Shown here: one piece after another, positions 43,865 to 51,833 of the stretch
Layout: each line of letters opens with the position of its first letter
How positions within the stretch are numbered: the first letter of the stretch is position 1
Assembly: GCF_037969725.1 (NCBI RefSeq)
Contig: NZ_CP150203.1
Location: 884,001 to 948,000 of the forward strand
Length of the DNA stretch: 64,000 bases
Direction of reading: 5' to 3'
From: Paenibacillus sp. FSL W8-0426
GTDB taxonomy: Bacteria > Bacillota > Bacilli > Paenibacillales > Paenibacillaceae
Notes under the pieces: model-generated
What the model was told of the DNA's origin: nothing
Databases searched by the model: none
What the model saw: only the letters and a program-made list of their open reading frames with translations
Program-made: the position numbers and the translations under genes

Positions 43865-45013
43865 ATGTCCAAACGAATATGGGGCACCATCATTGCCAGC
43901 GCGGTTATTATCGGTGCCGGGACTGCGGGGGTCTTCTACATTCACCATATTTCAGCCCAGCAGCTGGAGCAGCAGAAGCCGCGTCTAGCCGTGGTGCCGG
44001 TGAAGGAAGAGAAGGGTCAAGCGAAAAACGAATCGACCGCAGCTGCGCCAAAAACGATTAAACAGATCATTGAGGACAGTCAGAAAAAAGTCGTTACCAT
44101 CGAGACCGACGGCGGACTTGGCTCCGGATTCCTGTATAACGAACAGGGAGATGTAGTGACCAATGCCCACGTGGTAGAGGGTTATACGGAGGTGACGATT
44201 CGTACCCTGAACCATGAAGAACTTACGGGCACGGTCATTGGCATCGGGGAGGAAACCGACGTCGCTGTGGTCAGGGTGCCTGGCCTGAAAAAGGTGAAGC
44301 CGCTCCCGATCGCCAAATCGAAGGCGGAGATCGGCGACGAAGTCTTGGCCCTCGGCAGCCCGCTTGGCTTTGAGAACACCGTGACAACAGGCATCATCAG
44401 CGGTCTGGGACGAAGCTTTGAGATCGACTCCTATATCTACAGCAATCTGTACCAAATCTCGGCACCTATTACCCATGGGAATAGCGGCGGGCCGCTTATC
44501 AGCGCGGAGACGGGCGAAGTGCTCGGCATCAATTCGGCCGTCGTTGAACAAGAGGGCGGGATCGGCTTCAGCATCCCGATCACCAGCGTGTTGAAGCAAG
44601 TGCAGGCCTGGTCCAGCGCAGGGTCCAATGCGGTGGCCGCAAAGACAGGCAAAGGCGATGCTTCGCAGACCAGTGTGGATGGGCAGCTTGCTGAGGACCT
44701 GGTGAAAGCTTTTTATGGAAGCCTTAATGCAGGGGATTACGTTACCGCTTATGCTTTTCTGGGAAGCGAGTGGCAGAGCGGGACCAGCTACACCAAATTC
44801 CGCGAAGGTTATATCAACACCAGCTATGTCACGATTGGCGAGGTTTCATCCGCCTCCAAGGGAGAGGAAGAGATGGAGGTCAAGGCCGTCATCACTGCGG
44901 ATGAGCGAAGGGACGGCGAACTGGTGACGAGCAAATATAAGGTGACGTATCAGCTCGGTTACGAGAACGGACAGCTTAAAATTTTACATGGGCAAGGCAA
45001 AAAGATGAAATGA
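43865..45013 (+). CDS. membrane-anchored HtrA/DegP-type serine protease lacking PDZ, with NTF2-like tail
   Basis: A 382-residue protein with an N-terminal anchor helix (about 7-28) and a trypsin-like S1C domain. The catalytic triad is visible: H102 in VVTNAHVV, D132 in TDVAVV, S207 in HGNSGGPL. Classical HtrA proteins end in a PDZ domain; here the last 110 residues (LVKAFYGSLNAGDYVTAYAF, YKVTYQLGYENGQLKIL) look NTF2-like instead, the same kind of module as in the PBP upstream. It is directly coupled to the zinc-ribbon gene. It probably degrades or senses misfolded proteins outside the membrane. Confidence 0.88.
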   Translation: MSKRIWGTIIASAVIIGAGTAGVFYIHHISAQQLEQQKPRLAVVPVKEEKGQAKNESTAAAPKTIKQIIEDSQKKVVTIETDGGLGSGFLYNEQGDVVTNAHVVEGYTEVTIRTLNHEELTGTVIGIGEETDVAVVRVPGLKKVKPLPIAKSKAEIGDEVLALGSPLGFENTVTTGIISGLGRSFEIDSYIYSNLYQISAPITHGNSGGPLISAETGEVLGINSAVVEQEGGIGFSIPITSVLKQVQAWSSAGSNAVAAKTGKGDASQTSVDGQLAEDLVKAFYGSLNAGDYVTAYAFLGSEWQSGTSYTKFREGYINTSYVTIGEVSSASKGEEEMEVKAVITADERRDGELVTSKYKVTYQLGYENGQLKILHGQGKKMK

Positions 45014-45066
45014 ATGAAGAACTTCTTTATTGGGGAAAAGAGATATAACTCTTTTCTCCTTTTTGA

Positions 45067-45110
45067 TTGCTTATATGAGCATGATTTGTTAAAATACAGA
45101 ACGAACGTTC
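45067..45110 (+). promoter_or_regulatory. TetR gene promoter with operator palindrome
   Basis: TTGCTT at 45067-45072, 17 bases, TAAAAT at 45090-45095. Directly downstream, GAACGAACGTTC at 45099-45110 contains the palindrome GAACGTTC and resembles operators of many TetR regulators. Its position over the start point predicts autorepression. Confidence 0.65.
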
Positions 45111-45136
45111 AGTATCAAGAAAGCGAAGTGGAGTCT

Positions 45137-45733
45137 ATGAACAAGAAACAGCTTCAAACCGAGCAGACCAAACGCAAACTTGCGGAAGCCTCCAAGGCGC
45201 TGTTTGCCCAAAAGGGGTACAAGGCAACGTCGATCGAAGACATTGTCTCAGCCACAGGCAGCAGTAAGGGGAATATATACTATCATTTTAAAAGCAAGGA
45301 AGGCTTGTTCCTCTACCTCATTGACGAATGGAACCGGGAATGGGAGGAAAGCTGGGCTGCAAAGGTTCATATGTATCCTACCTGCACGGCCAAAATTTTC
45401 GGGTTGATGGAGCATCTGGTGATGGATGACATGAACCACCCGTTGACCAAGGCGGCGGATGAGTTCTTCACCGGGGAGAAGAAAGCCAACGATATCGAGG
45501 AACGGATCGACCAGATCATGAAGGACCATATTCAATTCAACCGAAACCTGATTCGAGAGGGCATCGAAAACGGGGAGTTCAAGGCAGACAATGTCGACCA
45601 TCTGGCGATCCTCATGGAGAGCACCATCATCGGTCTGAGCCAGATGTCGCGCGGGATGGAGCCAGAACAGGCGCTTGCGCTGTATCATCAGGCGGCAGAA
45701 GTTATTTTGCACGGCATTTCAGTAACCAAATAG
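45137..45733 (+). CDS. TetR family transcriptional regulator
   Basis: A 198-residue repressor. The N-terminal helix-turn-helix is clear (ALFAQKGYKATSIEDIVSAT, GSSKGNIYYHFKSKEGLF), and the C-terminal ligand domain resembles those of B. subtilis YfiR-type regulators of multidrug pumps. The frame extends upstream to 45014, but AAGTGGAG before the ATG at 45137 and the promoter position decide the start. The MFS exporter follows on the same strand and is the likely target. Confidence 0.9.
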   Translation: MNKKQLQTEQTKRKLAEASKALFAQKGYKATSIEDIVSATGSSKGNIYYHFKSKEGLFLYLIDEWNREWEESWAAKVHMYPTCTAKIFGLMEHLVMDDMNHPLTKAADEFFTGEKKANDIEERIDQIMKDHIQFNRNLIREGIENGEFKADNVDHLAILMESTIIGLSQMSRGMEPEQALALYHQAAEVILHGISVTK

Positions 45734-45774
45734 CCGACCTGACCTTATTATTACGTTCTAGCGATCAGGTCGGC
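45733..45774 (+). repeat. perfect 10-bp inverted repeat between tetR and the MFS gene
   Basis: GCCGACCTGA and TCAGGTCGGC separated by 22 bases, starting at the tetR stop codon. No T run follows, so it may act as a weak terminator lowering pump expression, or be a binding site. Confidence 0.5.
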
Positions 45775-45821
45775 GACTCAAACCAACGGATTTTTTCTAA
45801 GACATATGGAGGAAGCAAATC

Positions 45822-47045
45822 ATGGCATTGTTAACACGAAACAGGGGCGCACTGCTGCTGTTGATGCTTAATATTTTTCTGGTGTTTACGGGCATAGGAC
45901 TGGTCGTGCCGATCATGCCGGCATACATGGACCTGTTGCACATTTCGGGTACGACGGTGGGACTGCTCGTTGCAGCCTTCTCGTTTACCCAGTTTCTGTT
46001 TTCTCCCATTGCGGGCAGGTGGTCCGACGCATGGGGACGCAAAAAGATCATCGTCATCGGCATGTTGTTTTTTGCCGTTTCGGAGTTCATGTTCGGCGCA
46101 GTGAACGCGCCGGTGCTGCTCTTTGCTGCCCGGATGCTGGGAGGAATCGGCGCAGCGATGATTTTCCCGGCCGTCATGGCCTACACGGCAGACATTACGT
46201 CGGACGAAGAACGCGGCAGAGGCATGGGCCTGATCAATGCGGCCATCACGACCGGATTCATCATCGGGCCGGGGATCGGCGGTTATATTGCCGAATTCGG
46301 CATTCGCGTTCCTTTTTACTCGGCAGGGGTTGCCGGATTGCTGGCAGCGATCATTACATTGGTCATTTTGCCTGAATCGGTACGCCAAACGGCAGAACAC
46401 AACGCACCGGCTGGGGCCAATGCGGTGAAGGAGAAAGGACCGGGCCTGGTTACCCAGCTGCTTCGATCCTATCGGGAGCCGTATTTCTTTAGTTTGATCA
46501 TCGTTTTTGTCATGGCCTTTGGATTGGCTAACTATGAAACGGTATTTTCCTTGTTCGTCGATCATAAATTTGGATTTACAACGAAAGATATCGCCTTCAT
46601 TATTACTTTTGGCTCGATTGCAGGGGCTGTGGTGCAGGTTGCGTTCATCGGATGGCTGCTGAATCGTTTTGGCGAAAAGTTGGTCATCTCGGTATGTCTC
46701 TTCTTCGTTGCGGTATTTATTCTGCTTACGTTGTTCGTTCATACGTACTGGCTGATTTTCGTCGTAACCTTTGTCGTGTTCCTGGGCATGGACATTTTGC
46801 GACCGGCGATCAGCACGCAGATGTCGAAGCTCGCAGAAGAGCAGCAAGGCTTTGTGGCCGGACTGAATTCGGCATACACAAGCCTTGGCAACATTGCTGG
46901 CCCAATCGTGGCTGGAGCGTTGTTTGACGTCAATATCAATTATCCGTACGTATCCGCGGCTGCGGTGCTGGCCGTCTGCTTCCTGCTCTCGATCCGATTG
47001 ATGAGAGGCACCAAAGCGACGGGGCAACCGAAAGCGGAGATGTAA
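45822..47045 (+). CDS. MFS multidrug efflux transporter (DHA1, NorA/Bmr-like)
   Basis: A 407-residue protein with twelve membrane helices. Motif A appears as GRWSDAWGRKK after helix 2, and the antiporter motif C as GFIIGPGIGGYI in helix 5, which together mark drug:H+ antiporters of the DHA1 group. ATATGGAGGAAGC precedes the ATG. The adjacent TetR gene suggests induction by a toxic compound. Substrates cannot be read from the sequence. Confidence 0.88.
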   Translation: MALLTRNRGALLLLMLNIFLVFTGIGLVVPIMPAYMDLLHISGTTVGLLVAAFSFTQFLFSPIAGRWSDAWGRKKIIVIGMLFFAVSEFMFGAVNAPVLLFAARMLGGIGAAMIFPAVMAYTADITSDEERGRGMGLINAAITTGFIIGPGIGGYIAEFGIRVPFYSAGVAGLLAAIITLVILPESVRQTAEHNAPAGANAVKEKGPGLVTQLLRSYREPYFFSLIIVFVMAFGLANYETVFSLFVDHKFGFTTKDIAFIITFGSIAGAVVQVAFIGWLLNRFGEKLVISVCLFFVAVFILLTLFVHTYWLIFVVTFVVFLGMDILRPAISTQMSKLAEEQQGFVAGLNSAYTSLGNIAGPIVAGALFDVNINYPYVSAAAVLAVCFLLSIRLMRGTKATGQPKAEM

Positions 47046-47078
47046 TGCAATCATTCGATACATCGTTTGTTCAACGAG

Positions 47079-47125
47079 AAGAACAGGTCAGCTGCACGAA
47101 AGTGTAACGGACCTGTTCTTTTTTT
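47079..47125 (+). terminator. intrinsic terminator after the MFS gene
   Basis: AAGAACAGGTC and GACCTGTTCTT pair across a 20-base loop with a run of seven T residues. Confidence 0.88.
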
Positions 47126-47248
47126 GGAGGTAATGATGGCGATTTTTGTTATAATAAAAGTTGTTGAACTGAATAATATGGACTGGGTTGCCTAACAAGT
47201 TGCCAAGAACGATTATTTGAGCATATACGGGATCATTGGAGTGATAAC

Positions 47249-47416
47249 ATGAGCAAATCCAAAAAGGGCGGCACGGGTCGCGGTACGGGCAAAAAAGGCT
47301 GGAACCGTTGGCAAGCCAGCGCCAATCGGGCCAAAAGTGCCCCGAAGCCTTATAAAAGCAAAGGCACGAAGCGGAAGAACGAGGCCGGGGAGGCCGGAGG
47401 AACGACCGAGCGATAG
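47249..47416 (+). CDS. DUF3934 family small basic protein
   Basis: A 55-residue, very basic protein: MSKSKKGGTGRGTGKKGWNR, then WQASANRAKSAPKPYKSKGT and a short acidic end. This is the DUF3934 pattern (Gly/Lys-rich start, GWNRWQASANRAKS core), found across Bacillales with no known function; the charge suggests nucleic-acid or ribosome contact. TTGGAG lies 8 bases before the ATG. It is flanked by terminators on both sides and so is monocistronic. Confidence 0.85.
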   Translation: MSKSKKGGTGRGTGKKGWNRWQASANRAKSAPKPYKSKGTKRKNEAGEAGGTTER

Positions 47417-47452
47417 AAAGCTGATACGTACCCCACATCAGAATAGTTAAAA

Positions 47453-47489
47453 AAGAGATCTGACTGGATTCCAGGCAGATCTCCTTTTA
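47453..47489. terminator. intrinsic terminator between convergent genes
   Basis: AGAGATCTG and CAGATCTCC form the stem around ACTGGATTCCAGG, itself a small hairpin; A-rich and T-rich flanks on either side. Confidence 0.8.
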
Positions 47490-47490
47490 T

Positions 47491-48552
47491 TTAATGTTGT
47501 TTAATGTCAAGTTCCTTATAAGTTTTTGTGTAGTTTTTGTAGTCCGCTTTAACACGCTCAAACCTGCTCGCAGGTGTATAAAAATAAATTTCGATAAAGT
47601 GGTCGGACGTTTCAAGAAACGTATCCAATTGTCCGATTTTGCGATTGTTTACTTCTTTATAGTACTCAATTTGGATTCCCTTTAATCCGTTGATCGTGAC
47701 TGCTGCCGGTTTCGGTAGGGGATCAGATCCGGCTAGGCTATCAAGCAAGGGTTCATAAAAATCCTTTAGCTTTGTTTGCGAGTCAAATTCGTTTTTGGAA
47801 TTACGGAAGATGACCAAATAATCTTGATTGGCCCCATTGCTTACCTCCAAGACGGACTCGGGATTTATTTTTTGTTTGTTTATTTTCCAATTGGAAGGTA
47901 ATCGGATTTCGAAAGGCGAGAACATTCCTCCATTGCCATGAGGAGACAAATAGGGAGAAGAACTCATGATATCCGCGTTTGCTGGGTTATCGTTCATAAT
48001 GCGAACGCTCTGAACCGCTTTTTCGAACAGCTTAGTATCCGAGGAATTAAGCGGAGACTTGGACGAGTATGAGACAATATTAAAGTGCTGTTCGCTTTCG
48101 AAAATGACGTAGATGTTTCCGAATACGGACCGGCCATTATCAATGTTGGCTTTCTTATAATATGCTTGATGCTCATTGATCTTCATGTTGCCCTTATCAA
48201 TTTCATACTCTTTTGCATTCATGGATTCCTGTGTTTTATGTATGTTTTTTTCATATGTAGCTACATAATCTTGAAGTGAGGTGTCTGACGCGTAATCCGC
48301 GCGGTTCTTTCGATCAATGCGGAGTATTTTGGACTTATCGGCTGGAATGGCCTTTAGTAACGAGGGACTTTTGTAATCCGTATCGGTTCTCCAATCTGTA
48401 GGCAACGTGATGCTTACTTCCTCATACATCGAAAAAAGTGCATGCTCGGTAAAGGCCTTATCGCTACTGCCAGGCATGGTTGAGCAGCTGGTCAGGACGA
48501 TCATGATAAATAGGATCAATGTTATTTGAATGGTTCGGTTATGAGACGACAC
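47491..48552 (-). CDS. lipoprotein with two PsbP/DcrB-like repeats
   Basis: A 353-residue protein with a signal peptide ending LTSC (Cys near residue 23). Two copies of one module are visible. The first spans about 45-170 (VSITLPTDWRTDTD ... HFNIVSYSSKSPLN ... FEKAVQSVRIM), the second about 205-350 (FEIRLPSNWKINKQ ... HFIEIYFYTPASRF ... YKNYTKTYKEL). Each resembles the PsbP/Mog1-like fold of bacterial lipoproteins such as DcrB. Codons are AT-rich compared with neighbours. It stands alone on the minus strand and its role is unknown. Confidence 0.75.
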   Translation of the reverse strand: MSSHNRTIQITLILFIMIVLTSCSTMPGSSDKAFTEHALFSMYEEVSITLPTDWRTDTDYKSPSLLKAIPADKSKILRIDRKNRADYASDTSLQDYVATYEKNIHKTQESMNAKEYEIDKGNMKINEHQAYYKKANIDNGRSVFGNIYVIFESEQHFNIVSYSSKSPLNSSDTKLFEKAVQSVRIMNDNPANADIMSSSPYLSPHGNGGMFSPFEIRLPSNWKINKQKINPESVLEVSNGANQDYLVIFRNSKNEFDSQTKLKDFYEPLLDSLAGSDPLPKPAAVTINGLKGIQIEYYKEVNNRKIGQLDTFLETSDHFIEIYFYTPASRFERVKADYKNYTKTYKELDIKQH

Positions 48553-48815
48553 GTCCGAAATCCTCCTTCTCCATTTTTCTTCAGATGATTCCTTAAGGTA
48601 AAGGGTTATTTTACCATTTAGAGAAAGGAAAGAGTATACATCTTAAGTATTACATTACACGTTTCTATTAGTTAGAAATTGTATAAATATGAAAAAATAA
48701 TTACATAACTATGAATAACGTTGAAATGATTTGGAGAATGTTGTTAATCTTGTGCATTGGATATTAATGTTGAAAAAAATCCTCATAAAAATAAAACCGG
48801 GCTATTCGGAAGCTG

Positions 48816-48824
48816 TGATACAAT
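48816..48824 (+). promoter_or_regulatory. extended -10 promoter before dgk
   Basis: TGATACAAT is an extended -10 element without a recognisable -35, about 60 bases before the dgk start. The rest of the 330-base gap from 48553 is AT-rich and holds no gene I can support. Confidence 0.5.
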
Positions 48825-48884
48825 AGGTGGGGTCTATATTAGAGACGGTCACACGCAAAAGGTATGAGGAGGAACAGGCACACA

Positions 48885-49508
48885 ATGAACGCAGCCCCGT
48901 TTATTGCCGTGGAGGGTCCGATCGGAGCGGGGAAAACAACGTTGGCAACGATGCTTTCCCAAGAGTTCAACCTTCCATTGGTCAAGGAAATCGTAGAGGA
49001 GAATCCGTTTTTGGCTTCCTTCTATCAAAATATCGATGAGTGGAGTTTTCAGCTGGAAATGTTTTTCCTGTGCAACCGGGTCAAGCAATTGGAAGATACG
49101 GGCCTTCAATATATTGCCCAGCAAAAACCCGTTATTTCGGATTATCATATCTATAAAAACATGATCTTTGCGAGTCGGACGCTGAAGGGTCCGAAACGGG
49201 ACAAGTATCGGCAAATCTATCATTTGCTGACCGATGACTTGCCGAAGCCCAATGTCGTCATTTACATCGAAGCTGAGCTGGACACGCTCATGTACCGCAT
49301 TAACAAACGAGGCCGTTCTTTCGAACAGGACATGGACCCTGCATATATGGAGCAATTGATCGCGGATTACAAAACAGGCATGGCTGCGCTCGCGGCACAG
49401 CCCAACCCTCCGGCCATTCTGAAGGTAGATGCGGAGCAGCTGGATTTCGTGGAATACCCTGAACACTTCAGGCAGATCGTCAATCAGGTAAAGGAGTATA
49501 TCATATGA
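48885..49508 (+). CDS. dgk: deoxyguanosine kinase
   Basis: A 207-residue deoxynucleoside kinase closely resembling B. subtilis Dgk (YaaG). The P-loop is GPIGAGKT (11-18); WSFQLEMFFL, the ISDYHIYKNMIFA substrate segment and the RGRSFE lid follow in order. It phosphorylates deoxyguanosine in purine salvage, commonly as a dimer. An in-frame ATG at 48864 is too near the AGGAGG site; the ATG at 48885 matches the family N-terminus (MN-APFIA). It overlaps the next kinase gene by 4 bases (ATGA). Confidence 0.93.
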   Translation: MNAAPFIAVEGPIGAGKTTLATMLSQEFNLPLVKEIVEENPFLASFYQNIDEWSFQLEMFFLCNRVKQLEDTGLQYIAQQKPVISDYHIYKNMIFASRTLKGPKRDKYRQIYHLLTDDLPKPNVVIYIEAELDTLMYRINKRGRSFEQDMDPAYMEQLIADYKTGMAALAAQPNPPAILKVDAEQLDFVEYPEHFRQIVNQVKEYII

Positions 49509-50161
49509 ATAAATACGGCATTCCGGCGAATGCGTTGATCACCGTGGCAGGCACGGTCGGCGTGGGCAAGTCCACATTGACCGCTGCCCTGGCCGAGCGG
49601 CTGAATTTCAAAACCTCCCTGGAACAGGTCGACCATAACCCGTACCTGGAGAAGTTTTATCACGATTTCGAACGATGGAGTTTCCATCTGCAAATCTATT
49701 TTTTGGCTGAACGTTTCAAGGAGCAGAAGAAAATTTTTGAACTTGGCGGCGGTTTCGTACAGGATCGTTCCATTTACGAGGACACCGGCATTTTTGCGAA
49801 AATGCATGCCGATCAGGGCACGATGTCTGCCACGGATTTCGAAACCTATAGCAGTTTGTTCGAAGCAATGGTGATGACGCCGTATTTCCCGCATCCGGAT
49901 GTGCTGATCTATTTGGAAGGCAGCTTGCCATCGATCCTGAACCGGATTCAGATCCGCGGGAGAGAGATGGAAATTCAGACGGACCGTTCCTACTGGGAGC
50001 ACATGCATGAACGCTACTCCGTATGGATCGACCAGTTCACGGCTTGCCCCGTGCTGCGCCTGAACATCGACGAATACGACGTGCACGACCCGGCCTCGCT
50101 GGACGATATTTTGAAACAGATTGCATCGGTCATTCAGCTGTCCCAAGCCACCAAAGCCTGA
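49505..50161 (+). CDS. dck: deoxyadenosine/deoxycytidine kinase
   Basis: A 218-residue paralogue of the upstream kinase resembling B. subtilis Dck (YaaF). P-loop GTVGVGKST (16-24), WSFHLQIYFLAERFKEQKKI, the catalytic DRSIYEDTGIFA and RGREME lid are in place. It phosphorylates deoxyadenosine and deoxycytidine. The ATGA overlap with dgk shows translational coupling, the same arrangement as in Bacillus. Confidence 0.93.
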   Translation: MNKYGIPANALITVAGTVGVGKSTLTAALAERLNFKTSLEQVDHNPYLEKFYHDFERWSFHLQIYFLAERFKEQKKIFELGGGFVQDRSIYEDTGIFAKMHADQGTMSATDFETYSSLFEAMVMTPYFPHPDVLIYLEGSLPSILNRIQIRGREMEIQTDRSYWEHMHERYSVWIDQFTACPVLRLNIDEYDVHDPASLDDILKQIASVIQLSQATKA

Positions 50162-50183
50162 TTGATTTCTCATCGTACGGAAT

Positions 50184-50248
50184 GAAACCTCTTGCTCTAC
50201 GTTGATGACACGTTATGCGTGGATTCGCGAAAGGCAGGAGGTTTTTTG
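50184..50248 (+). terminator. intrinsic terminator after dgk-dck
   Basis: GAAACCTCTTGC pairs with GGCAGGAGGTTTTTT with one bulge across a long structured loop, followed by a T run. Confidence 0.75.
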
Positions 50249-50369
50249 TCGTTTAAGCTAGGCCTATAGATTTATATAGCTAGAAAAATGTTGAATTAAA
50301 GGATATCATGTGTTTTTATGTAAGAGGTGAATTCTGGAATTTTTATTAGTTTAGGAGGAGTTAAGGAAA

Positions 50370-50849
50370 GTGGAGAGTGAAAAAAGAATCAGCATTGTTT
50401 TACCCATCGTGGGCGCATTGATTGCAGCCATTCTGGGCGGAGCGTTATGGGCTGTCATAGCCGCGCAAACGGAAAAGGAAATCGGTTTAATTGCGATCGT
50501 GATCGGAGCGATGGCGGGATATGCCGTCGTGTTGTTCTCCAACAAACGAATTGCGACGATTCATAAGATCATTGCGGTCGTTTTTTCGCTCGTGGGCATT
50601 TTGCTCGGGAAATATTTCACCGCAACGTATTTCACCGCCGAGCTGTTCAACGATACAAGCGTGATGGATCTGGTGTTTACGGGTGAAATGATCTCCGCGT
50701 TCGCCGAAAACATTCAGGAGTATTTCAGTGATCCGCTGGATGCACTATTCATTTTGCTGGCCGTGGTATCGGCTTGGCGAATTCCGGGCCGTATGGCCAA
50801 AACGAGCTTGGCGTCGGAAGCATCTTCGGGGGAGGCGCCGAGAGCGTAA
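50370..50849 (+). CDS. small membrane protein of unknown function
   Basis: A 159-residue protein with about four hydrophobic helices (LPIVGALIAAILGGALWAVI, GLIAIVIGAMAGYAVVLF, a third near 67-84, and one near 122-135). It starts at GTG behind TAGGAGGAG. The hydrophilic loop between helices 3 and 4 is acidic. It resembles uncharacterised Bacillales membrane proteins sometimes found next to zinc-ribbon genes, but no such neighbour is present. Confidence 0.7.
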   Translation: MESEKRISIVLPIVGALIAAILGGALWAVIAAQTEKEIGLIAIVIGAMAGYAVVLFSNKRIATIHKIIAVVFSLVGILLGKYFTATYFTAELFNDTSVMDLVFTGEMISAFAENIQEYFSDPLDALFILLAVVSAWRIPGRMAKTSLASEASSGEAPRA

Positions 50850-51241
50850 CGTTTTCTACGGCAAGTCTATAGCTAGCGAGATAGGTATATGACGGAAGCG
50901 TATCTTCGGGGAATTTTTTGGTTGGCTATATAAAACGCAAAAAACCTATACACGTTAACGGAGAGGCAGAAGCAACCTGGACAGCGAAGCGTTCTAAAAG
51001 CTTTCTGAAGAAAAGCTGCAGCGGTGGGATTACAGCGATTGGAAGATGGTACTGCACTCGCGGTGGCCTTGTGTGATGGATTAGTGCGGTTTATATCGTT
51101 GGATAACGAAGGGATCACAAACCGGAGCGAATGGCGCATTCACCAGCGTTGTTTGCATTGCGGCCGGGAGTGTGAGACGAAGTTATGCTCGAAATGGCCT
51201 ATATCATTAAACCAGTTCCGTAAATGGACGAAGAATACTGC
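50850..51241. other. gene-free stretch, possibly a decayed or dispersed element
   Basis: Nearly 400 bases without a supported gene. Open frames exist on both strands (85 to 88 codons) but have no ribosome site and no recognisable protein. The sequence has balanced, non-AT-rich composition unlike ordinary spacers in the window, so it could be a remnant or a member of an interspersed family. Confidence 0.4.
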
Positions 51242-51296
51242 AAAAAGGAGTGAATGGCACGGTGGAAGCACTACCGTGTGAATTCACTCCTTTTTC
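51242..51296. terminator. long terminator-like hairpin
   Basis: AAAAAGGAGTGAAT pairs with ATTCACTCCTTTTT, with inner pairing of CACGGT and ACCGTG. It has A and T tracts on both sides and sits directly before repeat locus B. Confidence 0.7.
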
Positions 51297-51300
51297 ATCT

Positions 51301-51486
51301 CTAACGAATCTCAGGCACCTTATATGGCCGGAAAACGTGACTCCACGCGGCTAACGAACCTCAGACACGCTAATATGGGCAAAATGAAGTCTAAGCATAT
51401 CATATCGGGCAAATAGCGTGTGCAGGGTTCGTTAGAGCACGGCAGCGGCCTAAATTGGCCAAATAGGGTGTGTCAGGTTCGTTACA
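51301..51486. repeat. dispersed palindromic repeat, locus B (two forward, two reverse units)
   Basis: Unit cores at 51301-51318 and 51351-51369 (forward) and 51417-51435 and 51468-51485 (reverse) share CTAACGAACCTCAGACACG with small changes, each followed by TATATGG or TATTTGG and a short A-rich tail. Total length is 186 bases, against 187 at locus A (13132-13318), with the same order and orientation. The following bases to 51707 hold no supported gene. Confidence 0.78.
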
Positions 51487-51707
51487 TTTCGGTGTACATG
51501 GGAATCCCCGAAAAGCGCGATGAAAAGCAGACGAAAGCATGATAAAAGGCATGGTTAATAGTACGACGAAAATGATGAGGACGTCCGCCGTTTGAGTCAA
51601 CAGCCTGGGCCGGCAAAGGTGCATCGAAACGTTTCCGCGAACGAATCCTTTTCCTGCCTCTGTCCAGGCGCTGCCTTCAGCTTCACGAGCATCAATTTCC
51701 GCGACAG

Positions 51708-51833
51708 CTAGGGAGCGGGATCAAGCGAATGGACTTGGGTTGCGTCGACCAGCTTGCTCAACTTCAGGATCTGCTGCCATAGGCTATCGAGCAGCAGACT
51801 GTGGTACAGGTTGTAGGCCAGTAGGTTGGATGC
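51708..51833 (-). pseudogene. open remnant in frame with the MerR gene
   Basis: Directly after the TAG stop of the MerR gene, the same frame stays open for 41 codons (NLLAYNLYHSLLLDSLWQQI and onward) to a second TAG. The composition, rich in Leu and aromatic residues, looks like a protein end, vaguely like C-termini of some transposases. It has no start of its own. Either a coincidence or a decayed gene fused by chance. Confidence 0.3.

Noticed and set aside
51024..51281. 85-codon plus-strand frame with CxxC motifs
   Set aside because: The start lacks a ribosome site and the minus strand is equally open; the Cys pair alone is not evidence of a zinc protein.
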